A stretch of 64,000 nt of DNA. It comes from Streptomyces sp. NRRL S-455. Its GTDB lineage: Bacteria > Actinomycetota > Actinomycetes > Streptomycetales > Streptomycetaceae. Positions within the stretch are counted from its first letter, which is position 1; each line of letters begins with the position of its first letter. The stretch lies in contig NZ_JOCT01000033.1 in assembly GCF_000717875.1 (NCBI RefSeq), forward strand, positions 1 to 64,000, read 5' to 3'. The notes beneath the pieces were generated by a model. That model searched no databases. It had not been told where the DNA came from and was given only the letters and a program-made list of their open reading frames with translations. The position numbers and the translations under genes were made by a program. Positions 45,757-52,885 of this stretch are shown here, piece by piece.

Positions 45757-45848
45757 CCCCGACCGGCCCCGGCGACCCGGGCCGGTCGGGCCCGGACCGG
45801 GACCTTCGACGCCTGGGGGGCGGCTCCCGTCCGCGGGACGGTGGCGGT

Positions 45849-45881
45849 GGGAGCGGTACCGGCGCCCGCGGTGCCGCTCCC
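45849..45881. terminator. Stem-loop between the CBS gene and the broken adhE
   Basis: GGGAGCGGTACC and GGTGCCGCTCCC form a 12-bp stem with one mismatch and a 9-nt loop, 93 bp after the CBS-BON stop. It may separate the two transcription units. Confidence 0.4.
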
Positions 45882-45938
45882 GCACGGCAGGCTGCCGGAC
45901 TTCCGGCCTACGACCTCGACGATGGAGGCACAACCCTC

Positions 45939-46691
45939 ATGACCCGACAGGACGCCCGAACCAGCCCCGCCGCCCCGGGCGGCGAGCCGTCCGAGACCGT
46001 CATCGCCGTCGACCGGCTGGTCACGAACGGGCTCAAGGCTCTCGCCGACTATGAGGATCTGACGCAGGAGCAGGTCGACCACATCGTCAGGAAGGCGTCG
46101 GTCGCCGCCCTGGACCAGCACACCGCACTGGCCCGCCTGGCGGTGGAGGAGACCGGACGCGGTGTCTTCGAGGACAAGGCGGCCAAGAACATGTTCGCGT
46201 GCGAACACGTCACGCACAGCATGGGAGGTATGAAGACCGTCGGTGTCATCGCCCGTGACGACATCGAGGACATGGTCGAGATCGCGGAACCGGTGGGGGT
46301 GGTGTGCGCGATCACTCCGGTCACCAACCCGACCTCCACCACGATCTTCAAGGCGCTGATGGCGCTGAAGACCCGCAATCCGGTCGTGTTCGCCTTCCAC
46401 CCCTCCGCCCAGCGGTGCAGTGCCGAGGCGGCCCGGGTCGTGCGCGACGCGGCCGTCGCCGCGGGCGCTCCGGAGCACTGCGTCCAGTGGATCGAGACCC
46501 CGTCGGTCGAGGCGACCGGCACGCTCATGCGCCACCCGGGCGTCTCGCTGATCCTGGCCACCGGCGGCAACGCCATGGTCAAGGCCGCCTACTCGGCCGG
46601 CAAGCCCGCCCTGGGCGTCGGCGCCGGCAACGTCCCGGCCTACGTCCACAGAGCGCCAGGCTCCGCGGAGTACCGGTCTCACCACGGCTGA
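45939..46691 (+). pseudogene. adhE: Truncated bifunctional acetaldehyde-CoA/alcohol dehydrogenase (AdhE)
   Basis: The frame from ATG 45939 matches the first part of AdhE: VDRLVTNGLKAL, HIVRKASVAALDQHTALARLAVEETGRGVFEDKAAKNMFACEH, PVGVVCAITPVTNPTSTTIFKALMALKTRNPVVFAFHP and GVGAGNVPAYVHRAPGSAE. It then stops at TGA 46689-46691, after about 250 of roughly 880 residues, before the aldehyde dehydrogenase catalytic cysteine and the whole alcohol dehydrogenase half. No continuation appears in other frames downstream, so this is a deletion and not a simple frameshift. ATGGAGGCACAACCCTC upstream gives an intact ribosome site. The product cannot form ethanol from acetyl-CoA. Confidence 0.85.
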
Positions 46692-46983
46692 ATTTCAGTC
46701 CGGGCCCCGATCCCTCAGGTCGCCCGGACGGGTTCTGGTGGCGCAGACGCCCTGTGGTGAAGGCGGAAGATCCCGTATCGAGTGTGCCCGGAGCGTGGGA
46801 GATGTGCGCCCGCATGTCGAAAGGGTGTGACTTTGTGTCCATAGAGGGATCCCAGCGGCACGTCGGCCCTTTGCGGGCGCCTACCGTCAGAGACGCGCTC
46901 CGTATCCCGCACCGGGGCGAAAAGCGCCGGCAGGGTACGGGTTGCCACATCAGTGAGACAGCAATAGCCAGATGAGAGGGATC

Positions 46984-47367
46984 ATGAGTTCTTCGATGCT
47001 CCGACGGCTGTCCGCTGCCCTGGTTGCCGCCGCCGCGGTGGTGACTGCGGGGGCGGCTTCCCCGGCCACGGCCGCGCAGCAGCAGCCGTCCGCGGACTAC
47101 TGGGCGTTCTGCTGGATGGCCCCGGCCGGATCGTTGAAGGTCACGTTCGCTGACGGGGACACCTCCTGCCTCAGCGGCCAAGGCTATGTGGGGTTCAGCC
47201 CGAACGACCCGGCCTGGACCGTCCACAAGATAGAGACGAACAACAACTGGGGCTCGGCCGTGTACCCGGGTACGGTAGACCCGCCGAAGAGGGATTTCGG
47301 CCGCGAGCAGGTCCACGTCCTCGACTCGCGCCTCAACGGGATCTTTCTGAACACCCGGTATCCCTGA
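46984..47367 (+). CDS. Small secreted protein of unknown function
   Basis: A 127-residue protein with a good signal peptide (MSSSMLRRLSAALVAAAAVVTAGAASPATA-AQ). The mature part of about 98 residues has two cysteines (AFCWMAPAG and TSCLSGQG) likely to form a disulfide, and a beta-rich sequence KVTFADGDTSC, GYVGFSPNDPAWTVHKIETNNNWG, VDPPKRDFGREQVHVLDSRLNG. AGAGGG lies close to ATG 46984; ATG 46972 is an alternative. It sits between two broken genes. About 290 bp of AT-richer, non-coding sequence precedes it, possibly acquired with it. Confidence 0.65.
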   Translation: MSSSMLRRLSAALVAAAAVVTAGAASPATAAQQQPSADYWAFCWMAPAGSLKVTFADGDTSCLSGQGYVGFSPNDPAWTVHKIETNNNWGSAVYPGTVDPPKRDFGREQVHVLDSRLNGIFLNTRYP

Positions 47368-47376
47368 CCCGCGGGG

Positions 47377-47583
47377 CAGACGCGGCCTTCAGGAATCACC
47401 GCACCTCCGAGCACATCGCGACCAGCGCGAACACCACCCCGTGGTGATCAGGCGGCTGATCGGCGAGCTGCGCAGAGCCGGACTCGTGGACGTGTACGAG
47501 GCAGTGGAGCCCGGCCCGCGTCACACTCGCGGACGTACTCCGGCACGTACTCGCGGCACCTCGCTCGCGCTCCTCGGTCACAG
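47377..47583 (+). pseudogene. Decayed Rrf2-family regulator
   Basis: Three scraps of an Rrf2 regulator follow each other in order but not in one frame. HRTSEHIATSANT (ending near 47440) is followed, after loss of one base, by HPVVIRRLIGELRRAGLV joined directly to DVYEAVEPGP, so the wing and cysteine loop between them are missing. VTLADVLRHVLAAPRSRS then follows near 47518-47570, in a second shifted frame. Rrf2 proteins often sense Fe-S state, NO or redox. It lies beside pflA in the fermentation region. No functional product is possible. Confidence 0.65.
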
Positions 47584-48324
47584 TGCCCGAAGGCCGTGCT
47601 CCCGGAACTGCTCGCGCACCCGCTCCGTCAGGTCGGGTCCCGGCGCGGGTGTGTCGCGCAGCGGGAAGGGGATGCCCAGCGCCTCGTACTTGCGGGCGCC
47701 GAGCTTGTGGAACGGCAGGACGTCCACCCGGTCGACGTTGCCCCGCCCGGCCAGGAACGCGCCCAGGCCGTCGACGGCCGCCGGGGCGTCGGTCCACCCG
47801 GGAACGAGGACGTAACGGATCCACACCGGGACGCCGAGCCGGTCCAGGCGGGTGGCGAAGTCCAGGGTCGGGGAGAGGTCTCCTCCGGTCAGCTTCCGGT
47901 AGGTGCGGACGTCGAAGGACTTGATGTCCAGCAGGACCAGGTCGGTGTCGGTGAGCAGTTCGTCGGTCGCGCGGGCGCCGAGGAAGCCGGAGGTGTCGAG
48001 GGCGGTGTGCAGGCCGAGTTCCTTGCAGCGGCGGAAGACCGCGGCCGTGAAGGCGGGCTGCAGCAGCGCCTCGCCGCCGGTGAGGGTCACTCCCCCGCCG
48101 GCGGTGGTGATGAAGGGCCGGTACTTCTCGATCTCGGCCAGCACCTCGTCGACGGTGGTCCGCTTGCCGTCGCGCATGTGCCAGGTGTCCGGGTTGGCGC
48201 AGTACAGGCAGCGCAGCGGGCAGCCGCTGAGGAAGAGCACGAACCTGGTCCCGGGACCGTCCACTCCCGTGGACAGGTCCCAGGAGTGGATCCGGCCCGT
48301 CACCGGCTCGACGGTGGTGTTCAC
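47578..48324 (-). CDS. pflA: Pyruvate formate-lyase activating enzyme
   Basis: A complete 248-residue radical-SAM protein. The [4Fe-4S] motif CxxxCxxC is C35-C39-C42 in [31 protein letters not shown] (SAM binding), [34 protein letters not shown] and [17 protein letters not shown] are standard for PflA. It creates the glycyl radical on pyruvate formate-lyase. GTG 48324 overlaps the stop of the preceding gene (GTGA), the old pflBA coupling. Because pflB here is only a tail fragment, this enzyme has no intact substrate in the window. Confidence 0.93.
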   Translation of the reverse strand: MNTTVEPVTGRIHSWDLSTGVDGPGTRFVLFLSGCPLRCLYCANPDTWHMRDGKRTTVDEVLAEIEKYRPFITTAGGGVTLTGGEALLQPAFTAAVFRRCKELGLHTALDTSGFLGARATDELLTDTDLVLLDIKSFDVRTYRKLTGGDLSPTLDFATRLDRLGVPVWIRYVLVPGWTDAPAAVDGLGAFLAGRGNVDRVDVLPFHKLGARKYEALGIPFPLRDTPAPGPDLTERVREQFREHGLRAL

Positions 48325-49454
48325 AGTGATCCGTGGAAGGTGCGGCTGATCACGTCGAGCTGCTGCTCGCGGGTCAGGCGGACGAAGTTGACCGCGTACC
48401 CGGAGACCCGGACCGTCAGCTCCGGGTACTTCTCCGGGTGTTCCATGGCGTCCTCCAGCGTCGCCCGGTCCAGGACGTTGACGTTCATGTGGAAACCGCC
48501 CGAGGCCATGTACGCGTCGAGAATGCCGGCCAGGTGCGCGGCACGCTCGGCCGGGTCGTGCCCCAGGCCCTCGGGGGTGATCGTCGTGGTGAGCGAGATG
48601 CCGTCGATGAGCGGTTCGCGTCCCATGGACCAGCCCTGGGGAAGATGCCGGGGCGCTGAGCGGGGGTTGTCGTGAAGGACGAGGTAGCCGGCCTGGGCGT
48701 ACGGCTTGGCGCCGGGCGCGCCCGGCTCGCCGGTGAGGCGGCGCCAGCGGGCGGTGTTCATACGCTGCTGTTCGGGGGTGAGTGCGGTGTAGAGCCAGCC
48801 GTCGGCGTGTTCGGCGGTCCATTCCAGTGGCAGCCCGCCGCGGCCGGTCATCAGCATCGGCAACCGGCCGTGGAGCGGTTTCGGTACGAGTTCCACGCCG
48901 GGTGCCAGGTCTCCGAGTGGTGACGCGTATCCGGCGGTGGACCGTCCGGTGAGGTGGCGGAGGTAGTCCCAGCCGTCGCGCAGCCGTGCTCCGATATCCG
49001 CTCCGGCCAGGCCGAAGGTGGGTACTTCGGCGGGGCGGTCCCCGGCGGCGAGGCCGAGCAGCATCCGTCCCCGTGTGAGGTGGTCGACGGAGACCGCGGC
49101 CTTGGCGACATGGGCGGGGTGACGCAGGGGGAGCACGGTGCTGGCCGTGCCGAGGGTGATGCGCCGGGTGACGGTGGCCAGTGCGCCCAGGTACACCCAG
49201 GGGTCGTAGAGCTGTCCGCCGTCCCCCGGGCCGGGCACGAGGAGCGGGACATCGCGCAGCCACAACGACGCGAAGCCCAGGTCCTCGGCGACGCGGGCGA
49301 GCTCCAGATGGTCCGTCACGGTGGGAAGGTCACCGGCGAACGACTCCAGGGGCGCGATCAGTCCGAGCGTCGCCCGGCCCCCGGGGAAGGCTCGTGCCAT
49401 CCCCGGGTGCGCGGCGAAGGACGGCGTACGGACCGCGGTGGGCTCAGTGCGCAT
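48321..49454 (-). pseudogene. Chimera: truncated luciferase-like flavin oxidoreductase fused to pyruvate formate-lyase tail
   Basis: One frame of 377 codons from ATG 49454. Residues 1-283 are an LLM-class flavin-dependent oxidoreductase ([71 protein letters not shown]) that loses its last 40 or so residues. At about 48606 the frame switches to the pyruvate formate-lyase C-terminus: [54 protein letters not shown] with the radical glycine in RVSGYA, and [11 protein letters not shown]. The PFL active-site cysteines and about 680 N-terminal residues are gone. A deletion joined the two genes in frame. Activity is unlikely; a stable fusion protein cannot be excluded. Confidence 0.8.
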
Positions 49455-49482
49455 GGGACCGGGGGTGTGACCGGAGGGCCTG

Positions 49483-49779
49483 CTACAGCCTGGCGTTCTC
49501 CTGCTCCAGATGCGCGATGCGCTGCCGGACGGGCTTGAGCGCGTCATCCAACTCGGCCGCGGTGTAGCGGGGTTCGATGTGCTGGGCGCAGTCCCAGTCG
49601 TACGCCTCGACCTGGACGAGGACGATCCGCTCGACGTTCGCCCGGTAGCCGCCGGGCAGCACGTCACCGGCCGCCTCCGGCCACCGGTCGACGCCGGCGG
49701 TCCGGGCACGGCCGAGGATCTTCAGCCGGCTCCGGGAGGGACAGTCCATGAGGAGCAGCGAGACACGGTCGTCGCAGAC
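49483..49779 (-). pseudogene. Truncated pyridoxamine-phosphate-oxidase-like (PPOX) protein
   Basis: The frame reads [34 protein letters not shown]-type linker, [51 protein letters not shown], the C-terminal half of an actinobacterial PPOX flavin protein. The N-terminal half is missing: similarity begins abruptly near 49776, next to the equally truncated synthetase on the other strand. ATG 49749 could start an 88-residue product lacking the flavin-binding N-terminus. It lies 28 bp upstream of the chimera on the same strand. Confidence 0.7.
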
Positions 49780-49780
49780 C

Positions 49781-50293
49781 GCCCTTGACCTGACGGATCG
49801 CCCGCTGGGTCTGATGCGGGGCTACGTGGGAGACGAGGCCCGTACGGAGAAGGCGTTCGCCGACGGCTACTACCACACGGGGGACCTCGCGCTGCGTACC
49901 CCGGACGGCGCGCTCACCTATCTGGCGCGCGCCGACGACATGTTCAAGGCGTTCGACCACCGGATTTCCCCGCGCGAACTGGAGGACGTGCTGCTGCGCC
50001 ACGCGGCGGTGGCCGACGCAGCCGTGGTGCCGGTGCCCGATCCGGTGGGCCTGTGGGCGCCCAAGGCCTATGTGGTCCCCACGGCGGACCACCCTGCCGG
50101 GCCCGGCACGGCGCAGGGGATCCTGGAGCGGGTGCGGGCGCAGTTGCCGCCCGAGAAGTGGGTGCGGGTGATCGAGTTCGTGCCGTCCCTGCCGCGTACC
50201 ACTTCGGGGAAGGTACGCCGCGCCGAGTTGAGGGAGCGGGTGGCGGGCGGCGTCGAGCACCGCATCGACGTGCGGGAGCCCCACGGAGGCTGA
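49781..50293 (+). pseudogene. Truncated AMP-forming acyl-CoA synthetase (C-terminal domain)
   Basis: Only the last 170 residues remain: ALDLTDRPLGLMRGYVGDEARTEKAF, YYHTGDLALRTPDGALTYLARADDMFKAFDHRISPRELEDVLL, AAVADAAVVPVPDPVGLWAPKAYVV and LPRTTSGKVRRAELRERV with the catalytic Lys. The AMP-binding N-terminal domain of about 350 residues is absent. The similarity starts within a few bases of the PPOX truncation on the opposite strand, so one deletion removed the 5' ends of two divergent genes. A start codon at 49748 could give a 181-residue product with no adenylation domain. Confidence 0.75.
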
Positions 50294-50360
50294 TCTCGCC
50301 GTTCCTCTCGCGCTGCGGCCGGTCACACCGTACGCGGCCCGCCGGTCGGGCCGTGTGCGA

Positions 50361-50396
50361 GGGCCCGGGCCTCGGATGTTCACGAGGCCCGGGCCC
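50361..50396. terminator. Strong 14-bp stem-loop ending the fermentation region
   Basis: GGGCCCGGGCCTCG and its exact reverse complement flank an 8-nt loop, followed by TT. It lies 68 bp after the synthetase fragment and before the convergent CGNR gene, where it can stop transcription from both sides. Confidence 0.65.
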
Positions 50397-50449
50397 TTCG
50401 GCGTACGCGTCCCGGCCGGCCACCGCCCGGGCCTGTCGCGGCGCGCCGG

Positions 50450-51025
50450 TCAGAGAGGGTTCTGACGGGCGTAGTGGCGGCGGGCCTTGGCGCGGTTGCC
50501 GCAGCCCGCCATCGAGCACCAGCGCCGGGTTCCGTTCTTCGAGACGTCGTAGAAGTGCAGCACGCACTCGTCGTTGGAGCAGGGGCGTATCCGGTCGGGG
50601 CGGTCGGCGAGCAGCCGCAGGAAGTTCTCGGCCGCCGACCAGGCCGGCAGCCAGGACGGCTCGTCCACCTCGACCACGGTGTCGGGCCGGCCGTCGGGAC
50701 GCAGCAGGTGGCGGACCAGGCCGTGCGCCAGAACGTCGTTGAGGGCGGTCGCGGCGCCCGGGGCCGGGTGGTGCAGGGCCGTGACCGCCTTGTCGAGGGC
50801 GGTGCGGGCCTGAAGGAGCCGCTCCAGGGTGCTCTCGTCGGCCGGTACGGGACGGTCGCCGAGACTCTGGCGGACCGGGGGGCTGCCCAGCCACACGGCC
50901 AGGCCGGCGACGGAGTCGAGCAGGTCGTGGCGGCCCCCGGCGTCGATCCACCGGGTGTTGAGCAGGTCGATGGAAAGGGGCTCTCCGGTCAGCGGCCGGG
51001 GGTCGGCCTCGGTGGGCGACGGCAC
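50450..51025 (-). CDS. CGNR zinc-finger regulator (ABATE domain)
   Basis: From GTG 51025 (GGAAGGA eight bases upstream) a 191-residue protein. The N-terminal ABATE domain (LSIDLLNTRWIDAGGRHDLLDSVAGLAVWL) is a predicted ligand-binding stress sensor. The C-terminus has the CGNR zinc finger: CSNDECVLHFYDVSKNGTRRWCSMAGCGNRAKARRHYARQ. These are DNA-binding regulators, usually controlling a neighbouring divergent operon. A perfect palindrome lies in the gap to the VOC gene, consistent with that role. The frame is open to ATG 51088, but this would extend into the regulatory region. Confidence 0.88.
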   Translation of the reverse strand: MPSPTEADPRPLTGEPLSIDLLNTRWIDAGGRHDLLDSVAGLAVWLGSPPVRQSLGDRPVPADESTLERLLQARTALDKAVTALHHPAPGAATALNDVLAHGLVRHLLRPDGRPDTVVEVDEPSWLPAWSAAENFLRLLADRPDRIRPCSNDECVLHFYDVSKNGTRRWCSMAGCGNRAKARRHYARQNPL

Positions 51026-51100
51026 AGGCCAGGTCCTTCCTGCGGGGCGGAGACGGACGGAATCACCCCACCAACGATAACCGGTCATTCCTTGATCACC

Positions 51101-51118
51101 GGTTGACGATCGTCAACC
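51101..51118. promoter_or_regulatory. Palindromic operator between CGNR regulator and VOC operon
   Basis: GGTTGACGA is followed by its exact reverse complement TCGTCAACC, an 18-bp palindrome. An AACCGGT ... ACCGGTT inverted pair overlaps it on the left. It lies midway between the divergent start codons, so it is a likely binding site of the CGNR regulator. Confidence 0.55.
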
Positions 51119-51188
51119 TAACCACTAACTTCATTTTCAACGGTTACGGGAACGCCTCGTGGCCCCTACAGAAGGCATGTGATTGACG

Positions 51189-51644
51189 ATGAGCAAGGCA
51201 CCCAACCTGCAGACCGGCCACGTCGGACTGAACGTCACGGACCTGGACCGCTCCCTGCCCTTCTACCGCGAGGTCTTCGACTTCGAGGTCATGGCCGAAG
51301 GCAAGGACGAGGGCCGCCGCTGGGCCTTCCTCGGCCGCGGCTCCCGCCTGCTCGTCACCCTCTGGCAGCAGAGCGGCACCGCCTTCGCCGCGGACCGGGC
51401 CGGCCTGCACCACCTCTCCTTCCAGGTCGACACCATCGAAGAGGTCAGGGCCACCGAAGAGGTGCTGCGCGGCCTGGGCGCCGAGTTCAACTACGCCGGC
51501 GTCGTGCCGCACGGCGAGAGCGCCACCTCCGGCGGCATCTTCTTCACCGACCCCGACGGCATCCGTCTGGAGGTCTACGCCCCCACCGGGGCCGACCCGG
51601 CCGACGCCCCGACCACCGGCACGCCGACCTGCGGCTTCTTCTAG
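51189..51644 (+). CDS. VOC-family protein (glyoxalase/dioxygenase-like)
   Basis: A 151-residue single-domain VOC protein: GHVGLNVTDLDRSLPFYREVFDFEVM at the start with the first metal His, LHHLSFQVDTIEEVRATEEVLRGLGAEF, and FFTDPDGIRLEVYAP with the conserved Glu. Two beta-alpha-beta-beta-beta modules are complete. Members include glyoxalases, dioxygenases and resistance proteins; the substrate is unknown. It is first in an operon with a PPOX-like flavoprotein, ferredoxin and ferredoxin reductase and diverges from the CGNR regulator. Confidence 0.9.
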   Translation: MSKAPNLQTGHVGLNVTDLDRSLPFYREVFDFEVMAEGKDEGRRWAFLGRGSRLLVTLWQQSGTAFAADRAGLHHLSFQVDTIEEVRATEEVLRGLGAEFNYAGVVPHGESATSGGIFFTDPDGIRLEVYAPTGADPADAPTTGTPTCGFF

Positions 51645-51705
51645 GAAGCGACCACACCCCACATCGGTCGCCGCCCACACTTCGGACCCTTCGGAAAGGA
51701 ACGCC

Positions 51706-52638
51706 GTGGCCACGTATCACAGCGGTGAGATCGCGGTGCAGAAGCGTGCGGCTCTCACCGACCAGGCACACTTCTCCCTCGGCGGCATCGGCGACTCCGT
51801 CCCCGCGGTCGCGGCGGAATTCCTCGCCGAACAGCCGATGATCGTCGTGGGGAGCACCGATCGCGCGGGCCGCGTCTGGGCCACCCAGCTGACGGGGGCA
51901 CCCGGGTTCCTCCGGGTGCCCGACCCCCGCACCCTCGTCATCGACGCGCTCCCGATCCGGGAGGACCCGCTGTCAGCGGTACTGGCGGAAGCCGGGGCCG
52001 ACGGTCCGGCCCGGATCGGGATGATCGCCATCGAGCCCGCCACCCGGCGCCGGATGCGGATGAACGGCAGGGCCGTCCGGGACGGCGGCGGCCTGCGCGT
52101 CGACCTCGACCAGGTCATCGCCAACTGCCCCAAGTACATACAGAAGCGCGACCACCACGCCCTGCCGCCGACCGAGGAGGCGATGGCGGCCGGGGCCCGT
52201 ACCGTCACCGAAGGCACGGAACTCAGCGCCGCCCAGCTCCGGGCGGTGAGCGCCGCGGACACCTTCTTCATCGCCACCGCCTCCGACCGGGGCGACGCGG
52301 ACGCCTCGCACCGCGGCGGAAACCCCGGTTTCGTACGGGTTCTCTCCCCGACGCTGCTGCGCTGGCCCGACTACGCGGGGAACGCCATGTTCCTCACGCT
52401 CGGCAACCTGCTGCTCAACCCGGCCGCGGGCATCGTCGTCCCCGACTGGGAAACGGGCTCCTCGCTCCAGCTGACCGGCACCGCACGCATCGTGTGGGAC
52501 GCGGAGGAGGTCGCGCCGATTCCCGGCGCGCAACGACTGGTGGAGTTCTCCGTCGAGGCCGTACGGGAGATCTCGGCGGCCTCGCCCCTGCGCTGGACGG
52601 CGCCCGGCTACTCGCGCTTCAACCCGCCGGTGGCCTGA
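51706..52638 (+). CDS. Pyridoxamine 5'-phosphate oxidase-like FMN protein
   Basis: A 310-residue flavoprotein with two split-barrel halves: FLAEQPMIVVGSTDRAGRVWATQLTGAPGFLRVPDPRTLVID and AADTFFIATASDRGDADASHRGGNPGFVRVLSPTLLRWPDYAGNAMFLTLGNLLLNPAAGIVVPDWETG. A Cys in VIANCPKYIQKRDHH between the halves is typical of this group. These proteins bind FMN or F420 and act as reductases. It is followed by ferredoxin and ferredoxin reductase genes that may supply its electrons (inference). GTG 51706 follows GGAAAGGA. Confidence 0.88.
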   Translation: MATYHSGEIAVQKRAALTDQAHFSLGGIGDSVPAVAAEFLAEQPMIVVGSTDRAGRVWATQLTGAPGFLRVPDPRTLVIDALPIREDPLSAVLAEAGADGPARIGMIAIEPATRRRMRMNGRAVRDGGGLRVDLDQVIANCPKYIQKRDHHALPPTEEAMAAGARTVTEGTELSAAQLRAVSAADTFFIATASDRGDADASHRGGNPGFVRVLSPTLLRWPDYAGNAMFLTLGNLLLNPAAGIVVPDWETGSSLQLTGTARIVWDAEEVAPIPGAQRLVEFSVEAVREISAASPLRWTAPGYSRFNPPVA

Positions 52639-52687
52639 GCGGCACCGGCCCCCTTACTCGACCTTGCACCCCGCAACGGAGCCAGAC

Positions 52688-52885
52688 ATGCAGATCACCG
52701 TGGACATGAACCTCTGCGAGAGCCACGGGCAGTGCGTCTTCGCGGCGCCCGAGATCTTCTCCTTCGACGACGAGGACTACCTCGTGTACGACGCCGGGCC
52801 GTCCGAGGCCCTGCGTGACAAGGCCGAGAAGGCCGCCGCCGTCTGCCCGGTGCGCGCCATCACCGTCGGTCCGGCCGCCCCGTGA
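52688..52885 (+). CDS. Ferredoxin, single-cluster [3Fe-4S]/[4Fe-4S] type
   Basis: A 65-residue ferredoxin: ITVDMNLCESHGQCVFAAPEIFSFDDEDYLV and KAAAVCPVRAITV. The cluster cysteines are in CESHGQC and the distal CP. Position two of the motif is replaced by His (CxxHxxC), as in many actinobacterial [3Fe-4S] ferredoxins that feed P450s. GGAG lies six bases before ATG 52688. Its TGA overlaps the GTG of the reductase. No P450 gene is present in the window. Confidence 0.93.
   Translation: MQITVDMNLCESHGQCVFAAPEIFSFDDEDYLVYDAGPSEALRDKAEKAAAVCPVRAITVGPAAP

Noticed and set aside
46640..46971. Simple frameshift in adhE caused by sequencing error
   Set aside because: No further AdhE similarity is present downstream in any frame, so a single-base error cannot restore the gene.
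47578..49263. Reading pflA as a 561-residue protein
   Set aside because: The upstream part overlaps the chimeric gene and has no homology. The start at GTG 48324 gives the normal PflA length.
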